Assembly (NCBI GenBank): GCA_019637155.1
Contig: JAHBWE010000015.1
Span: 1-64,000 of the forward strand
DNA: 64,000 bases
Direction of reading: 5' to 3'
Source: Labilithrix sp.
GTDB lineage: Bacteria; Myxococcota_A; Polyangia; Polyangiales; Polyangiaceae
Shown here: positions 24,916 to 35,972 of the stretch, piece by piece
Layout: each line of letters starts with the position of its first letter
How positions within the stretch are numbered: the stretch's first letter is position 1
The notes under the pieces: model-generated
Databases searched by the model: none
Told to the model about the DNA's origin: nothing
What the model saw: only the letters and a program-made list of their open reading frames with translations
Program-made: the position numbers and the translations under genes

Positions 24916-24953
24916 GACAGAGCCTCGGCGTCCGTACGGGCCGAGGCTCTGTC
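24916..24953 (+). terminator. Terminator hairpin after groEL
   Basis: A 14-bp perfect stem (GACAGAGCCTCGGC / GCCGAGGCTCTGTC) with a ten-base loop, 12 bp after the groEL stop. The T-run is poor (ATT), but stem strength is high. It lies before the convergent SGNH gene and may serve both directions. Confidence 0.75.
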
Positions 24954-24974
24954 ATTCCATGTCGGTGGGTGGCG

Positions 24975-26186
24975 CTACCAGCCGGTGACCTTCTTGATCT
25001 CCGCGATGAGGGTCGTCGCCATGCGGTCGTGGATCTTCACGCCCGGGTGGTAGTCGCAGCCGTCGCGCTCGGCGTCGTCGGTGAGCACGGGGAGATCGAT
25101 GAAGTGCACCTTGTCGTCGCCGCCCGTCTTCCGCGCCGCGACGACCTCCGTGAACGCGCGCTTCTGGTTCGTGTGAGCGTCGAAGCCGACGGGGTACCAG
25201 TCGTTCTGCGTCGGCGAGACGATGACGAAGATCGGCGCCGCCGCGTACTGGGCGCGGACGGCGCTGACGAGCTTCGCGAACTTCTCCTTGAACGCGCCGA
25301 ACGCCGGCGGATCGACGACGCCCGCCCGCGGCTGCGCGTAGTCGTTCGAGCCGAGGTTGATGAGCACCGCGTCCGGCGCGGGCGCCTTCGTGAAGTCCCA
25401 GGCCGGCGTCGCCGACTCCGGCGTCGCGCGCGTGAAGAGGTCCTCGAAGACGATCGGATCGTTGCGGTCGTTGTTCTGGACGACGCCCTTGCCGCTGTAC
25501 GCGATGACGAGCGCGTCGGCGTCGAACGCGTCCGCGACCTTCGCCGCGTACGTCTTCGTGACGTTCTGCGTCGAGGCGCTGAACGGGCAATTCGGGCCCT
25601 TGCCCTCGACGCCGTACCCGGTCGTGTTCGAGTCGCCGAGGAACTCGATCTTGCGCGTGCGCGGCTTCGGCGGCGCGAGCAGCTTGCCGCCGCCGAAGTC
25701 GAAGCCCTTGAACTTCGTGACGCCGACCTGGCCTTCGACGCGGCGGATCAGCTCGACGACGTGCTCGCCGGCGGGGAGGTCCTTCGCGAGCTCGTAGACG
25801 TGCTCGCCCTCCTTCAGCTTGAGGACCTGGACCTTGTCGTCGACGCGGAGATCGAGCTCGCTCGGCCCCGCGTAGAGGTTCGTCTCCGCGAGCGTCGCCG
25901 ACACGCCCGTGCCCTCGAAGCGCGCGAGGATGCGCGTGTTCGGCCAGCCGAACGTGCGGGTGTCGCCGTCGATCGCGAAGCGCCCGACGAAGGCGACGGC
26001 GGGCTCCGCGGGCGCCGGCGGGTCGACGTCCCCTGGCTTCGTCGGCGGAGGCGACTCCTTGTCCGCCGGCGGCGGGGTCCGATCGGGCGGGTTCCCGTCG
26101 CCGCCCGGCGGCGACCCCGAGTCGGCCGAAGTGCACGCCACCGCCAGAACCGACGCGGCGAGCACCGCCGCGAGCCGTCGTCCCAT
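24975..26186 (-). CDS. Secreted SGNH-fold carbohydrate esterase (CE2-like)
   Basis: 403 aa lipoprotein (Cys18 of LAVAC), a Pro/Asp-rich linker (about 20-65), then a beta-sandwich domain (about 66-165: GRFAIDGDTRTFGWPNTRIL). The SGNH hydrolase domain follows: FLGDSNTTGYG with nucleophile Ser186, GSNDY with Asn281, and the Asp-x-x-His dyad at DYHP (378-381). The N-terminal sandwich plus SGNH core is the layout of family CE2 acetyl-xylan/glucomannan esterases, so removal of acetyl groups from polysaccharide is likely. The gene converges on groEL. Confidence 0.85.
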   Translation of the reverse strand: MGRRLAAVLAASVLAVACTSADSGSPPGGDGNPPDRTPPPADKESPPPTKPGDVDPPAPAEPAVAFVGRFAIDGDTRTFGWPNTRILARFEGTGVSATLAETNLYAGPSELDLRVDDKVQVLKLKEGEHVYELAKDLPAGEHVVELIRRVEGQVGVTKFKGFDFGGGKLLAPPKPRTRKIEFLGDSNTTGYGVEGKGPNCPFSASTQNVTKTYAAKVADAFDADALVIAYSGKGVVQNNDRNDPIVFEDLFTRATPESATPAWDFTKAPAPDAVLINLGSNDYAQPRAGVVDPPAFGAFKEKFAKLVSAVRAQYAAAPIFVIVSPTQNDWYPVGFDAHTNQKRAFTEVVAARKTGGDDKVHFIDLPVLTDDAERDGCDYHPGVKIHDRMATTLIAEIKKVTGW

Positions 26187-26336
26187 CCCGTTCCTCCACG
26201 CAACGAGGGAGCAATCCCCGGACCGCGCCCCGGCGTCGATATTGGCCCGCTTTCAGCGTGATTCACGAGCGATCCATGGACGCTGCGCCCACGTCGCTTG
26301 CGTGAAATGCTGCACCGCGCTGCCGCCGACGGCGCG

Positions 26337-26879
26337 TCAGAGGAGCTCCTTGATCTCCTTCTCGATCTCCTTCTCCTCGCCGTCGCGGAAGCCGGTGTGG
26401 ATGTGTCGGATCGTGCCGGTCTTGTCGATGACGTACGCCGACGGCATGTTCGGCGGGTGGTAGCAGTCCGCGATCTTCTTCTCGGCGTCCCAGCCGACCG
26501 GGAACTTCGCGCCGTGCGCGCTGATGAACCCGGCGATCTTGTTGTCCTCGTCGTCGGTCGACACCGCGAGGACCTCGAGCCCGTTCGCCTGGTACTTCGT
26601 GTAGAGGTCCTGGTACTTCGGGAACGACTTCTTGCAGGGCTCGCACCACGTCGCCCAGAAGTCGATCACGGTGACCTTGCCCTTCTCGATCGTCATCTTG
26701 CGCCCGCCGTTGACGGACGCGAGCGAGAAGGAGGAGGCGAGCTTGCCGACCTCGGGCTTGCCGGTGCAGCTGATCTCGGCCTTCGTGTCCGCGCTCGACG
26801 TCGACGTCGGGTCCTTCGCCTCTTCGTTGCACGCCCCGAGGAGCACGAGCACGAGCGCGAGAGCTGCACGCATCTTCAT
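26337..26879 (-). CDS. Thioredoxin-like lipoprotein (TlpA/ResA type)
   Basis: 180 aa from the ATG at 26879. Lipobox LGAC (Cys17), then a thioredoxin-fold domain with the redox motif WCEPC (Cys79, Cys82) in VIDFWATWCEPCKKSFP, the cis-Pro region MPSAYVID and a last helix. Extra Cys38 and Cys near 137 (ADCYHP) are present. Such periplasmic proteins reduce apocytochrome c or other disulfides. It is divergent from the MBL-fold gene (69 bp). No cytochrome biogenesis genes are adjacent, so the partner is unknown. Confidence 0.88.
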   Translation of the reverse strand: MKMRAALALVLVLLGACNEEAKDPTSTSSADTKAEISCTGKPEVGKLASSFSLASVNGGRKMTIEKGKVTVIDFWATWCEPCKKSFPKYQDLYTKYQANGLEVLAVSTDDEDNKIAGFISAHGAKFPVGWDAEKKIADCYHPPNMPSAYVIDKTGTIRHIHTGFRDGEEKEIEKEIKELL

Positions 26880-26948
26880 GGCTCGCGAGCGTACCCGAGG
26901 ACGGCGCGTTTTTGACTCTTCCGGATCCGTGGCGATAAGCTCCCACCC

Positions 26949-27716
26949 GTGCAATTACGCGTAGTCGGCTGCCACGGCGGGGAGACCCCGAAGCACCGCA
27001 CCTGCGCGTTCCTCCTCGACGAGCGGATCGCCATCGACGCCGGATCGCTCACGAGCGGCCTCGATTTGCCGCTCCAGTTCAAGCTCGAGGCCGTCCTCGT
27101 CAGCCACGCCCACCTCGATCACATCCGCGATCTCGCGACGATCGCCGACAACCGCGCGCAGTACGGGTGCAAGCCGCTGCAAGTCTTCGGGACGAAGCCC
27201 ACCATCGACGTCTTGAAGAAGCACTTCTTCAACGACCTCCTCTGGCCGGACTTCACCGCGATCCCGACGAAGAAGGAGCCGACGATCGCGTACCGGATCC
27301 TCAAGCCCGAGGTGCGGGTGGAGGTCGCGGGCTACGGCGTCCGCGCGATCACGGTGAGCCACACGATCGACGCCTCCGCGTTCATCATCGACAAGGGCGG
27401 CATCTCCGTCGCGTACTCCGGCGACACCGGTCCGACCGATCGCCTGTGGAAGGCGCTCGACGAGACGCCCGACCTCCGCGCCCTCCTGATGGAGGTCAGC
27501 TTCCCGAACGAGCGCCAGCGCCTCGCGACCGTGAGCGGTCACCACACGCCGCAGACGCTCATCACCGACCTCAAGAAGTACAAGTCGCCGAAGACCCTGC
27601 CGACGCTGCTCTATCACATCAAGCCCGCGTTCCAGGCCGAGGTCGAGAAGCAGTGCGCGAAGCTCAAAGGCGTCGAGCTCACCGTCCTCCAGCTCGGCGA
27701 ACAGCTCCTGCTGTAA
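26949..27716 (+). CDS. Metallo-beta-lactamase-fold hydrolase (class II phosphodiesterase-like)
   Basis: 255 aa from the GTG at 26949. The zinc motif SHAHLDHI at 52-59 (His53, His55, Asp57, His58) has the HxHLDH form of class II cyclic-nucleotide phosphodiesterases. Later ligands are in AITVSHTIDASAF, AYSGDTGPTD (Asp), SGHHTP and LLYHIKP. It lacks a signal peptide, so it is cytosolic. cAMP phosphodiesterase activity is a family-based inference; a tRNA 3'-end-type or other phosphodiester substrate is possible. Confidence 0.82.
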   Translation: MQLRVVGCHGGETPKHRTCAFLLDERIAIDAGSLTSGLDLPLQFKLEAVLVSHAHLDHIRDLATIADNRAQYGCKPLQVFGTKPTIDVLKKHFFNDLLWPDFTAIPTKKEPTIAYRILKPEVRVEVAGYGVRAITVSHTIDASAFIIDKGGISVAYSGDTGPTDRLWKALDETPDLRALLMEVSFPNERQRLATVSGHHTPQTLITDLKKYKSPKTLPTLLYHIKPAFQAEVEKQCAKLKGVELTVLQLGEQLLL

Positions 27717-27738
27717 CCCTGTAACCGGCCGAGGCCGC

Positions 27739-30198
27739 GTGCTATGTCGGTCGGCCCCTTTGAGCGCCGCCGAAACCAACGAAACTGCCCCGATCCCGGG
27801 CCTCGAAGACGACGAGGACGGGTCGCGGATCGTGCGCGAGGAGATGCGGCTCCTCGAGACGGTGCTGAAGAACCTCGGCCCCGCCCCGCCGGAGAGGGAC
27901 CCGAACGATCCCGTCGTCCAGAGCGAGATGGCGGCGCAGCTCGCGGACGACGACCGGCGTCTCCTCGAGCTCCGCGACCTCGCCGCCTCCGCGAAGCCGG
28001 AGGACCTCCCGATGCTCTTCGAGCAGATGCACACGCTCGGGGCGCTCCGCGCGCACCGCGGGAAGGGGATCACCGGATCGGTCGATCGCAAGAGCCCGTA
28101 CTTCGGGCACCTCCGGCTCGAAGAGCAGGTCCTCCAGCGCGGCGGCAAAGGGCAGGGGAAGGAGCGGCGGCGCGACGTCCTCATCGGATCGCGCCAGTAC
28201 CTCGACGCGGCGGCGGGCATCCGCATCGTCGACTGGCGCAACGCGCCGGTGAGCCGGATCTTCTATCGCTACCGCGAAGGCGACAGCTACGAGGAGACGC
28301 TCGGCGATCAGCCGGTCGAGGGCGAGGTCGCCGCGCGCCGCACGGTCGCGATCGTCGACGGCGAGCTGCGCAAGGTCACCGCGCCGCAAGGCACCTTCGT
28401 GAAGGAAGCGGACGGCACGTGGCGCCGCGCCGCCGCGCACACCGCGCGCCTCCGCCTCCCCGCGGCGGGCACGAGCACCGCCGCGACGCCGCCGAAGCCG
28501 GGCAAGGAGACGACGACGTCGGCCGATCGCCTGCTCCCCGCGATCGCGGCGATGCTCGACAAGGAGCAGTACGACCTCATCACGAAGCCGGGGATCGGCC
28601 TCGTCGCGATCCAGGGCAGCGCCGGGAGCGGCAAGACCACGGTAGGCCTCCATCGCGTCGCGTACTTGCACGCGAGCCAGCCGAACCGCTACCGCGGCAG
28701 CCGCATGCTCGTCATCGTGCCGAACGAGGCGCTCGTCCACTACACGAGCCGCGTGCTCCCGGCCCTCGGCGTCGACGGCGTGCCGGTGTTGACCTTCCAT
28801 CGCTGGGCGGTGCGCGTCGTGATGGACCTGTTCCCGAGGTTGCCCTCCGCGATCAGCGACGAGACGCCGCCGCTCGTCTCGCGGTTGAAGAACCACCCCG
28901 CGATGCTCGAGGCGTGCGCGTCGATCGGCGAAGAAGCGATGACACGCGTCGACGCGAAGGTCCGCGCCACGATGGCGAAGTGGCCGGAGGGCGAGCGCGT
29001 CATCGCGGCGTGGGACGCGACGAAGGGCGCGCCCGATCGCCGCGTGACGCAGCTCGCGCAGTGGCTCGCCGGCAAGCGCGACCTCGCGAACACGAAGGGC
29101 TCCGGCGATCTCCCGAACGTGACGCGGAGCGCGGTCGAGTCGATGGGGCAAGAGCTCCGGAGCGAGACGCGCAACGTCCTCGGCGCGTGGGACGAGGTCA
29201 CCACCTCGCGGCCGCGGCTCGATCGATTCTTCGGGAAGTACTTCGGTACGGGCCAGCTCGATCAGGTGCACGAGTGGTGCACGCGGCAAGCGCGCGTCCG
29301 CACCGAGCACGAGCGCGACGGCGAGACGCCTTCGCTCGACCTCGAGGACCGCGCGCTCCTGCTCCGCCTCTTCCAGGTCCTCCGCGGCCCGCTCCTCGAC
29401 GGCGACGGGCAGCCGCTCACGTGCGCGCACCTCTTCATCGACGAGGTGCAGGACGCGTCGCCGGTGGAGCTCAAGGTGCTCCTCGAGGTCGCGCGCGGCA
29501 CCGCCGACGTCGCGACCGATCTCTCGCAGCTCTCCGTCACGCTCGCGGGCGACACCGCGCAGCGCATGCGCGAGGAGGACGACGAGCACGTCCCGTTCGA
29601 CTGGGACGCGACGCTGAAGGAGCTCGGCGTCCCCGGCGGCGCGAAGGCGATCGATCCGCTCAAGGTCAGCTACCGCTCGACCGCGCCGATCACCGCGTTC
29701 GCGCGCGGCGTGCTCGGTCCCTTCGCGCACGAGGCGGAGCCGATCGCGCCGCGCGGCGGACCGCCGGTCGAGGCCTTCACGTTCGCGTCGGCGGGCGAGG
29801 CGGTCGCGTTCCTCGCCGACGCGCTGCGCGAGCTCGCCGCGAACGAGCCGGACGCGAACGTCGCGCTGCTCTCGCGCTTCCCGCAGCAGGCCGAGATGTA
29901 CTTCGAGGGCCTCCAGCGCGCCGAGGTCCCGAACGTGCGCCGCGTGCGGCGGCAGGACTTCACGTGGGAGCGCGGCTTCGACGTCACCGACGTCCGGCAG
30001 ACGAAGGGCCTCGAGTTCGACGAGGTCATCCTGCTGGAGACGACGGCGTCGAGCTACCCCGACACCGCGCAGGCGCGCCACGCGCTCTACGTCGGCGCGA
30101 CGCGCGCGGCGCATCAGCTGTGGTGCCTCTCGAGCGAGTCCCCGTCGAAGCTCGTGCAAGAGGGCCTCGCCGCCTCCGCGGCCGCGCCTACGGAGTGA
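27739..30198 (+). CDS. HelD-like superfamily 1 DNA helicase/RNA polymerase recycling factor
   Basis: About 812-819 aa (GTG 27739 or TTG 27760). The N-terminal helical arm has REEMRLLETVL and RAHRGKGITGSVDRKSPYFG, with HelD-type sequence up to WRNAPVSRIFYRYREGD. Walker A GSAGSGKTTVGLHR is at about 293-306, Walker B at FIDEVQDASPVE, motif III at SVTLAGDTAQRM, VSYRSTAPIT follows, and motif V/VI reads RQTKGLEFDEVILLE and YVGATRA. It differs from UvrD in lacking long 1B/2B domains and in having the N-terminal coiled-coil region typical of HelD. HelD removes stalled RNA polymerase from DNA using ATP. gpsA follows 4 bp later. Confidence 0.85.
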   Translation: MLCRSAPLSAAETNETAPIPGLEDDEDGSRIVREEMRLLETVLKNLGPAPPERDPNDPVVQSEMAAQLADDDRRLLELRDLAASAKPEDLPMLFEQMHTLGALRAHRGKGITGSVDRKSPYFGHLRLEEQVLQRGGKGQGKERRRDVLIGSRQYLDAAAGIRIVDWRNAPVSRIFYRYREGDSYEETLGDQPVEGEVAARRTVAIVDGELRKVTAPQGTFVKEADGTWRRAAAHTARLRLPAAGTSTAATPPKPGKETTTSADRLLPAIAAMLDKEQYDLITKPGIGLVAIQGSAGSGKTTVGLHRVAYLHASQPNRYRGSRMLVIVPNEALVHYTSRVLPALGVDGVPVLTFHRWAVRVVMDLFPRLPSAISDETPPLVSRLKNHPAMLEACASIGEEAMTRVDAKVRATMAKWPEGERVIAAWDATKGAPDRRVTQLAQWLAGKRDLANTKGSGDLPNVTRSAVESMGQELRSETRNVLGAWDEVTTSRPRLDRFFGKYFGTGQLDQVHEWCTRQARVRTEHERDGETPSLDLEDRALLLRLFQVLRGPLLDGDGQPLTCAHLFIDEVQDASPVELKVLLEVARGTADVATDLSQLSVTLAGDTAQRMREEDDEHVPFDWDATLKELGVPGGAKAIDPLKVSYRSTAPITAFARGVLGPFAHEAEPIAPRGGPPVEAFTFASAGEAVAFLADALRELAANEPDANVALLSRFPQQAEMYFEGLQRAEVPNVRRVRRQDFTWERGFDVTDVRQTKGLEFDEVILLETTASSYPDTAQARHALYVGATRAAHQLWCLSSESPSKLVQEGLAASAAAPTE

Positions 30199-30202
30199 CG
30201 GC

Positions 30203-31219
30203 GTGACGACGGTCGCGGTGATTGGTGGCGGTGCGTGGGGGACGGCGCTCGCCGCGCATGCGTCGCGGCTCGGGCACGACGTGAAGCTCTGGGCGCGTGA
30301 GGAGGAGGTCGTCCGCGACGTCAACGAGGCGCACGAGAACCGCCTCTTCCTCCCCGACGTGAAGCTCCCGTCCGCGATCGTCGCGTCGAGCGACGCGCGG
30401 ACGGTCCTCGACGGCGCGGCGATCGTCCTGCTCGTGCCGCCGTCCGCGTTCCTTCGCTCCGTCACGACCCTCATCGCGCCGCACGTCCCGAAGGGCGCCC
30501 GCGTCGCGATCGCGACGAAGGGGATCGAGAACGACTCGCTCCGGCTCATGCTCGACGTCGCGGCCGAGACGCTCGGCGGCGTCGTTCCGCCGGCGGAGCT
30601 GGCCGCGCTCTCGGGCCCGAGCTTCGCGAAGGAGGTCGCCTCCGGGCTGCCGACCGACGTGGTCGTCGCCTCGAAGGACGAAGCCGCGGCGACCGAGCTG
30701 CAGAGCGCCCTCCACTCGCCGATGTTCCGCGTCTACACGAGCAAGGACCCGATCGGGGTCGAGGTCGGCGGCGCGATGAAGAACGTCCTCGCGATCGCGG
30801 CCGGCGCCTGCGACGGGCTCGGCCTCGGGACCAACGCGCGGGCCGCGCTCGTCACGCGCGGCCTGTCCGAGATGGCGCGGCTTGGAGTCGCGCTCGGCGG
30901 CGATCCGCTGACCTTCATGGGCCTCTCCGGCGTCGGCGACCTCATCCTGACGACCACGGGCGCGCTCTCCCGCAACCGCGCCCTCGGGATGAAGGTCGCC
31001 GAAGGGGCCGATCCGGCCGGGTTTCTCGCCTCGCAGCGGACGGTGGCGGAGGGCTACCTGACCGCGAAGGCCGGGTTTCAGCTGGCGCAGCGTCACGGGG
31101 TCGACGTCCCCATCACGGAACAGGTCTTTTACGTACTTCATGAAGGGCGGCCGCTCCTCGACGCCATGAAGCGGCTCCTCACCCGCGCGCAGAAAGAGGA
31201 GCTTTGGGGCCTCACGTAA
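30203..31219 (+). CDS. gpsA: NAD(P)H-dependent glycerol-3-phosphate dehydrogenase
   Basis: 338 aa. Rossmann motif VIGGGAWGTALA (about 6-17), ATKGIEN, LSGPSFAKEV, then the substrate domain with GVEVGGAMKNVLAIAAG (catalytic Lys region), MGLSGVGDLILTTTG and SRNRALG. PITEQVFYVLHEG is near the end. It reduces dihydroxyacetone phosphate to sn-glycerol-3-phosphate for phospholipid synthesis. Full length, and all signature blocks are present. It is co-directional with the helicase and with the kinase that follows at 31253. Confidence 0.95.
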   Translation: MTTVAVIGGGAWGTALAAHASRLGHDVKLWAREEEVVRDVNEAHENRLFLPDVKLPSAIVASSDARTVLDGAAIVLLVPPSAFLRSVTTLIAPHVPKGARVAIATKGIENDSLRLMLDVAAETLGGVVPPAELAALSGPSFAKEVASGLPTDVVVASKDEAAATELQSALHSPMFRVYTSKDPIGVEVGGAMKNVLAIAAGACDGLGLGTNARAALVTRGLSEMARLGVALGGDPLTFMGLSGVGDLILTTTGALSRNRALGMKVAEGADPAGFLASQRTVAEGYLTAKAGFQLAQRHGVDVPITEQVFYVLHEGRPLLDAMKRLLTRAQKEELWGLT

Positions 31220-31252
31220 AGGTATCCTGACGCCGAAAGCGGCCTCGCGACT

Positions 31253-32893
31253 GTGAGCACCATCCTCGATACCGGCGCCGTCCTCGATGGGAAGTACCGG
31301 CTTCTCCGCCGAATCGGCGAGGGCGGAATGGGCACGGTGTTCGAAGGCGAGAACGTCCGCATCCGGCGGAAGGTCGCGATCAAGGTGCTGCACGAGCACG
31401 TCGCGACCTCCCCCGAGTTCGCGCAGCGCTTCGTCCGCGAGGCGCGCGCCTCCGCCCGCATCGGGTCGGAGCACGTGTGCGACGTCCTCGATCTCGGCGA
31501 CCTCGAGAACGGCGAGAAGTACATCGTCATGGAGCTCCTCGACGGCGAGAGCCTCGAGGACAAGCTCGAACGCGACCTCAAGATGACGGCCGCGGACCTG
31601 GCCCCGGTCGCGTTCCAGATGCTCGACGGCCTCGGCGCGATGCACCATGTCGGCGTCGTCCACCGCGATCTCAAGCCGGCGAACGTCTTCCTCTGCAAAG
31701 GGAAGGGGGGCGACGTCAGCGTGAAGATCCTCGACTTCGGCGTCGCGAAGATCGAGGCGAGCGACGAAGACCCGAGCGGCGTCCACGACATGACGACGAC
31801 GGGCACGATGATGGGCACGCCGCTCTACATGTCGCCCGAGCAGGCGCGAGGCGCGCGCGACGTCGACGGCCGCACCGATCTCTACGCCGCGAGCGTCATC
31901 TTCTACCGCGCCCTCACCGGCGAGGTGCCGCACCACGGGACGAGCCTCCACGAGCTCCTCTTCAAGATCGTGCTCGACGAGCCGAAGGCGATTCGCGACC
32001 TCGCCCCCGAGGTCGACGACGAGCTCGCGCGGATCGTCATGAAGGGCCTCTCGCGCGATCCGGAGAAGCGCTACCCGTCGGCGCGGACGTACCAGGAAGA
32101 CATCGTCGCGTGGGGCAAGGACCACGGCTTCGACTTCAGGATCACGCTCCCGAGCGAGCCGCCGCTGCTGCGCAAGGTGACGGGCGGCTTCCCCGCGGCG
32201 CAGATCGAGCTGGCCGCGCCGGCGATCCGCTCCGGCAACACGCCGGTCTCCGTCGACGGGCGGAAGAGCGCCCCGGCGATCACGCCGGACGCGGCGGCGA
32301 TCGGCGTCGCCGACACGCAACCGTCGAGAGCGCCAGAGCCGCCACAGACGATGCAATCGCCGGCAGCGTCGACGATGGGAGAATCGCCATCGCTCGCGCC
32401 GAAGCCCGCCGCCGGCGATACGCTCGTCGCGGGAGGGACGCCGAAGGAGCCGGCCGCGGCGCCGCCCCCTCCTCCGACGAGGCCCTCGCCGCCGGAGCCC
32501 GCGAAGGCGACCCCCGAGGCCGCGGCGACGCCGGCGCCGGTGGGCTCGTCGATGACGATGTACATCGTCGGCGGCGTGATCGTCGTCGCGTCCGCGATCC
32601 TCGGCATGAAGCTCGGCATCGCGAGCAAGCCGCCGGAGCCGGAGCCCGCGCCGAGCGTCTCGGTGAGCGCGCCCCCGTCTGCGCCGCCCCCGCCCGCGTC
32701 GACGCCGGCCGCGATCGTCCCGGTGGTCCCGTCGGAGTCCGCGGCGCCTTCCGTCTCTGCGCCGCCCGCGCCCCCGCCGCCCGCAGCGCCCCACCCGAAC
32801 GTCGCGCCTCCGCCGAAGCCGAGCCCGGCTCCACCCCCGACCCCCGCGCCCGCCATCTCCGGCCGCGTCATCCGCACCGACGCGGGCTTCTAG
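31253..32893 (+). CDS. Hanks-type Ser/Thr protein kinase with transmembrane helix
   Basis: 546 aa from the GTG at 31253. Complete kinase domain about 14-290: GEGGMGTVFEG, VAIKVL, HRDLKPAN, LDFGVAK, GTPLYMSPEQ, DLYAASVIFYRALTG. A juxtamembrane Pro/Ala-rich linker (about 310-430) leads to a single membrane helix (MYIVGGVIVVASAILGMKLG) and a Pro/Ser/Ala tail that would lie outside. No sensor domain is recognisable in the tail. It starts 33 bp after gpsA. Its substrates are unknown; activation-loop Thr residues (MTTTGTMMG) are available for autophosphorylation. Confidence 0.93.
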   Translation: MSTILDTGAVLDGKYRLLRRIGEGGMGTVFEGENVRIRRKVAIKVLHEHVATSPEFAQRFVREARASARIGSEHVCDVLDLGDLENGEKYIVMELLDGESLEDKLERDLKMTAADLAPVAFQMLDGLGAMHHVGVVHRDLKPANVFLCKGKGGDVSVKILDFGVAKIEASDEDPSGVHDMTTTGTMMGTPLYMSPEQARGARDVDGRTDLYAASVIFYRALTGEVPHHGTSLHELLFKIVLDEPKAIRDLAPEVDDELARIVMKGLSRDPEKRYPSARTYQEDIVAWGKDHGFDFRITLPSEPPLLRKVTGGFPAAQIELAAPAIRSGNTPVSVDGRKSAPAITPDAAAIGVADTQPSRAPEPPQTMQSPAASTMGESPSLAPKPAAGDTLVAGGTPKEPAAAPPPPPTRPSPPEPAKATPEAAATPAPVGSSMTMYIVGGVIVVASAILGMKLGIASKPPEPEPAPSVSVSAPPSAPPPPASTPAAIVPVVPSESAAPSVSAPPAPPPPAAPHPNVAPPPKPSPAPPPTPAPAISGRVIRTDAGF

Positions 32894-32905
32894 GGGTAGG
32901 GGAGC

Positions 32906-33631
32906 TTAGGGGGTGAGTGCTTCGTCGCGGGCGTGGAGGAGGTGGGTGATGATCTCGTCGACGCCGTCGCCGATGTTGCAGCGGGCGAAGACGACGGGGC
33001 CGCCCTGGCGCATGCGCTCGGCGTCCTTCGCCATCACCTCGAGGCTCGCGCCGACGTGCGCGGCGAGGTCGGTCTTGTTCACGACGAGGAGATCGCTCTG
33101 CGTCACGCCGGGGCCGCCCTTGCGCGGGACCTTCTCGCCGCCGGCGACGTCGACGACGTAGATCGTGAAGTCGACGAGCTCGCGCGAGTACTGCGCGGCG
33201 AGGTTGTCGCCGCCGCTCTCGACGAGGAGGAGCTCCGGCTTCGGCGACAGCGCGCGCATGAGGTCGTCGAGCGCGTCGAGGTTGGGCGTGATGTCCTCGC
33301 GGATCGCCGCGTGCGGGCAGCCGCCGGTCTCGACCGCGCGGATGCGGGAGGAGGGGAGCGCCTCGTTCCGCTGGAGGAACTCCGCGTCTTCGCGCGTGAA
33401 GATGTCGTTCGTCACGACCCCGAGCGACATCCGGTCGCGAAGCTTCCGGCACAGCGAGAGCACGAGCGCGGTCTTGCCGCTCCCGACCGGGCCGCCGATG
33501 CCGACCGTGAACGCGCGCGTCGCGAACGATCGCGGCTTGCGCGGGGCGCGGCCGCGGAAGAGGCCGGGGCCGTCCCAGCGCTCGTGGTCATGGTGATGGT
33601 GGTCGTGATCGTGGTGGTGATGATGGCTCAT
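32906..33631 (-). CDS. ureG: Urease accessory GTPase UreG with His-rich N-terminus
   Basis: 241 aa. The first 17 residues are almost all His and Asp (ten His in MSHHHHHDHDHHHHDH), a nickel-binding tail. The SIMIBI GTPase domain follows: P-loop GPVGSGKTALV, the NDIFTREDAEFL block, GGCPHAAIRED (metal-binding CPH), and NKTDLA for guanine recognition. It delivers Ni2+ to the urease active site in a GTP-dependent complex with UreF and UreD. The N-terminal tail may stand in for the missing UreE (see findings). Last gene of the operon; its ATG overlaps the ureF stop. Confidence 0.95.
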   Translation of the reverse strand: MSHHHHHDHDHHHHDHERWDGPGLFRGRAPRKPRSFATRAFTVGIGGPVGSGKTALVLSLCRKLRDRMSLGVVTNDIFTREDAEFLQRNEALPSSRIRAVETGGCPHAAIREDITPNLDALDDLMRALSPKPELLLVESGGDNLAAQYSRELVDFTIYVVDVAGGEKVPRKGGPGVTQSDLLVVNKTDLAAHVGASLEVMAKDAERMRQGGPVVFARCNIGDGVDEIITHLLHARDEALTP

Positions 33632-34257
33632 GACTGGAACATCCTTCCGTCGAGGCGTTCGTGGAGCGCGGCGTAGATCTCGAGGAGCGGCGCGGTCTGC
33701 GCCGGCTCGTCGACGCGGGTGGCGGCGACCTCTTCGAGGAGGGGCGCGCACGCGGCGTGGAGCTGCTGCGCCTCGAGCGGCCCGACGAGCCCGAGGCGCA
33801 CGGCGGCGGAGAGGACGATGCGCGCGAGGCCGTGCAAGTACGCCGCGACGGTCTCGTCTTCGGACACACCGTGCGCCGCGAAGAGCGCGCCGAAGACGGG
33901 TGCATGATGCATGGGACCGTCGTGCGCGCGGAGCAGGGCGAGCTCGGCGCGCTCCGTCCACACGCGCAGCGCGGCGCTCGCGAGCGCGCGGCCCTGGGCG
34001 CGGCTCGCGTGGTTCGGACCGCGAAAGAGGAGGAGCGCATCGCACGCGTCGTCCGCGCCGACGAGGTCGCGCCGCGCGCGCCGCACGAACGGCAGCGCCG
34101 CGCGCGCCGCCTGCCGCAGCGTCGCGTCGAGGAAACCGCCGAGCTCGAACCCTCCGAGGACGGAGGCCGCCTCGAGCCCGTTCGAGTGCGCGAAGCCGCC
34201 GGCGGGGAAGCTCCCGTCCGCGAGCTGAAGCAAGAGCCAGCGCGCGCTCGCCGTCAT
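33628..34257 (-). CDS. ureF: Urease accessory protein UreF
   Basis: 209 aa, all-helical. WLLLQLADGSFPAGGFAHSNGLEAA is the hallmark N-terminus (at least LQLADxxxPxGGFxHSxGLE). DDACDALLL, SRAQGRALASAALRVW and the later helix (FGALFAAHGVSEDETVAAYLHG) match the family. UreF bridges UreD and UreG in the maturation complex and acts on UreG's GTPase cycle. It lies 2 bp after ureC and overlaps ureG by ATGA. Confidence 0.93.
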   Translation of the reverse strand: MTASARWLLLQLADGSFPAGGFAHSNGLEAASVLGGFELGGFLDATLRQAARAALPFVRRARRDLVGADDACDALLLFRGPNHASRAQGRALASAALRVWTERAELALLRAHDGPMHHAPVFGALFAAHGVSEDETVAAYLHGLARIVLSAAVRLGLVGPLEAQQLHAACAPLLEEVAATRVDEPAQTAPLLEIYAALHERLDGRMFQS

Positions 34258-34259
34258 CG

Positions 34260-35968
<1,709 letters not shown>

Positions 35969-35972
<4 letters not shown>

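Noticed and set aside
27742..32794. Two very long minus-strand frames opposite the helicase, gpsA and kinase genes
   Set aside because: Low-complexity Arg/Asp/Glu/Leu translation against well-supported HelD, GpsA and kinase proteins on the plus strand.
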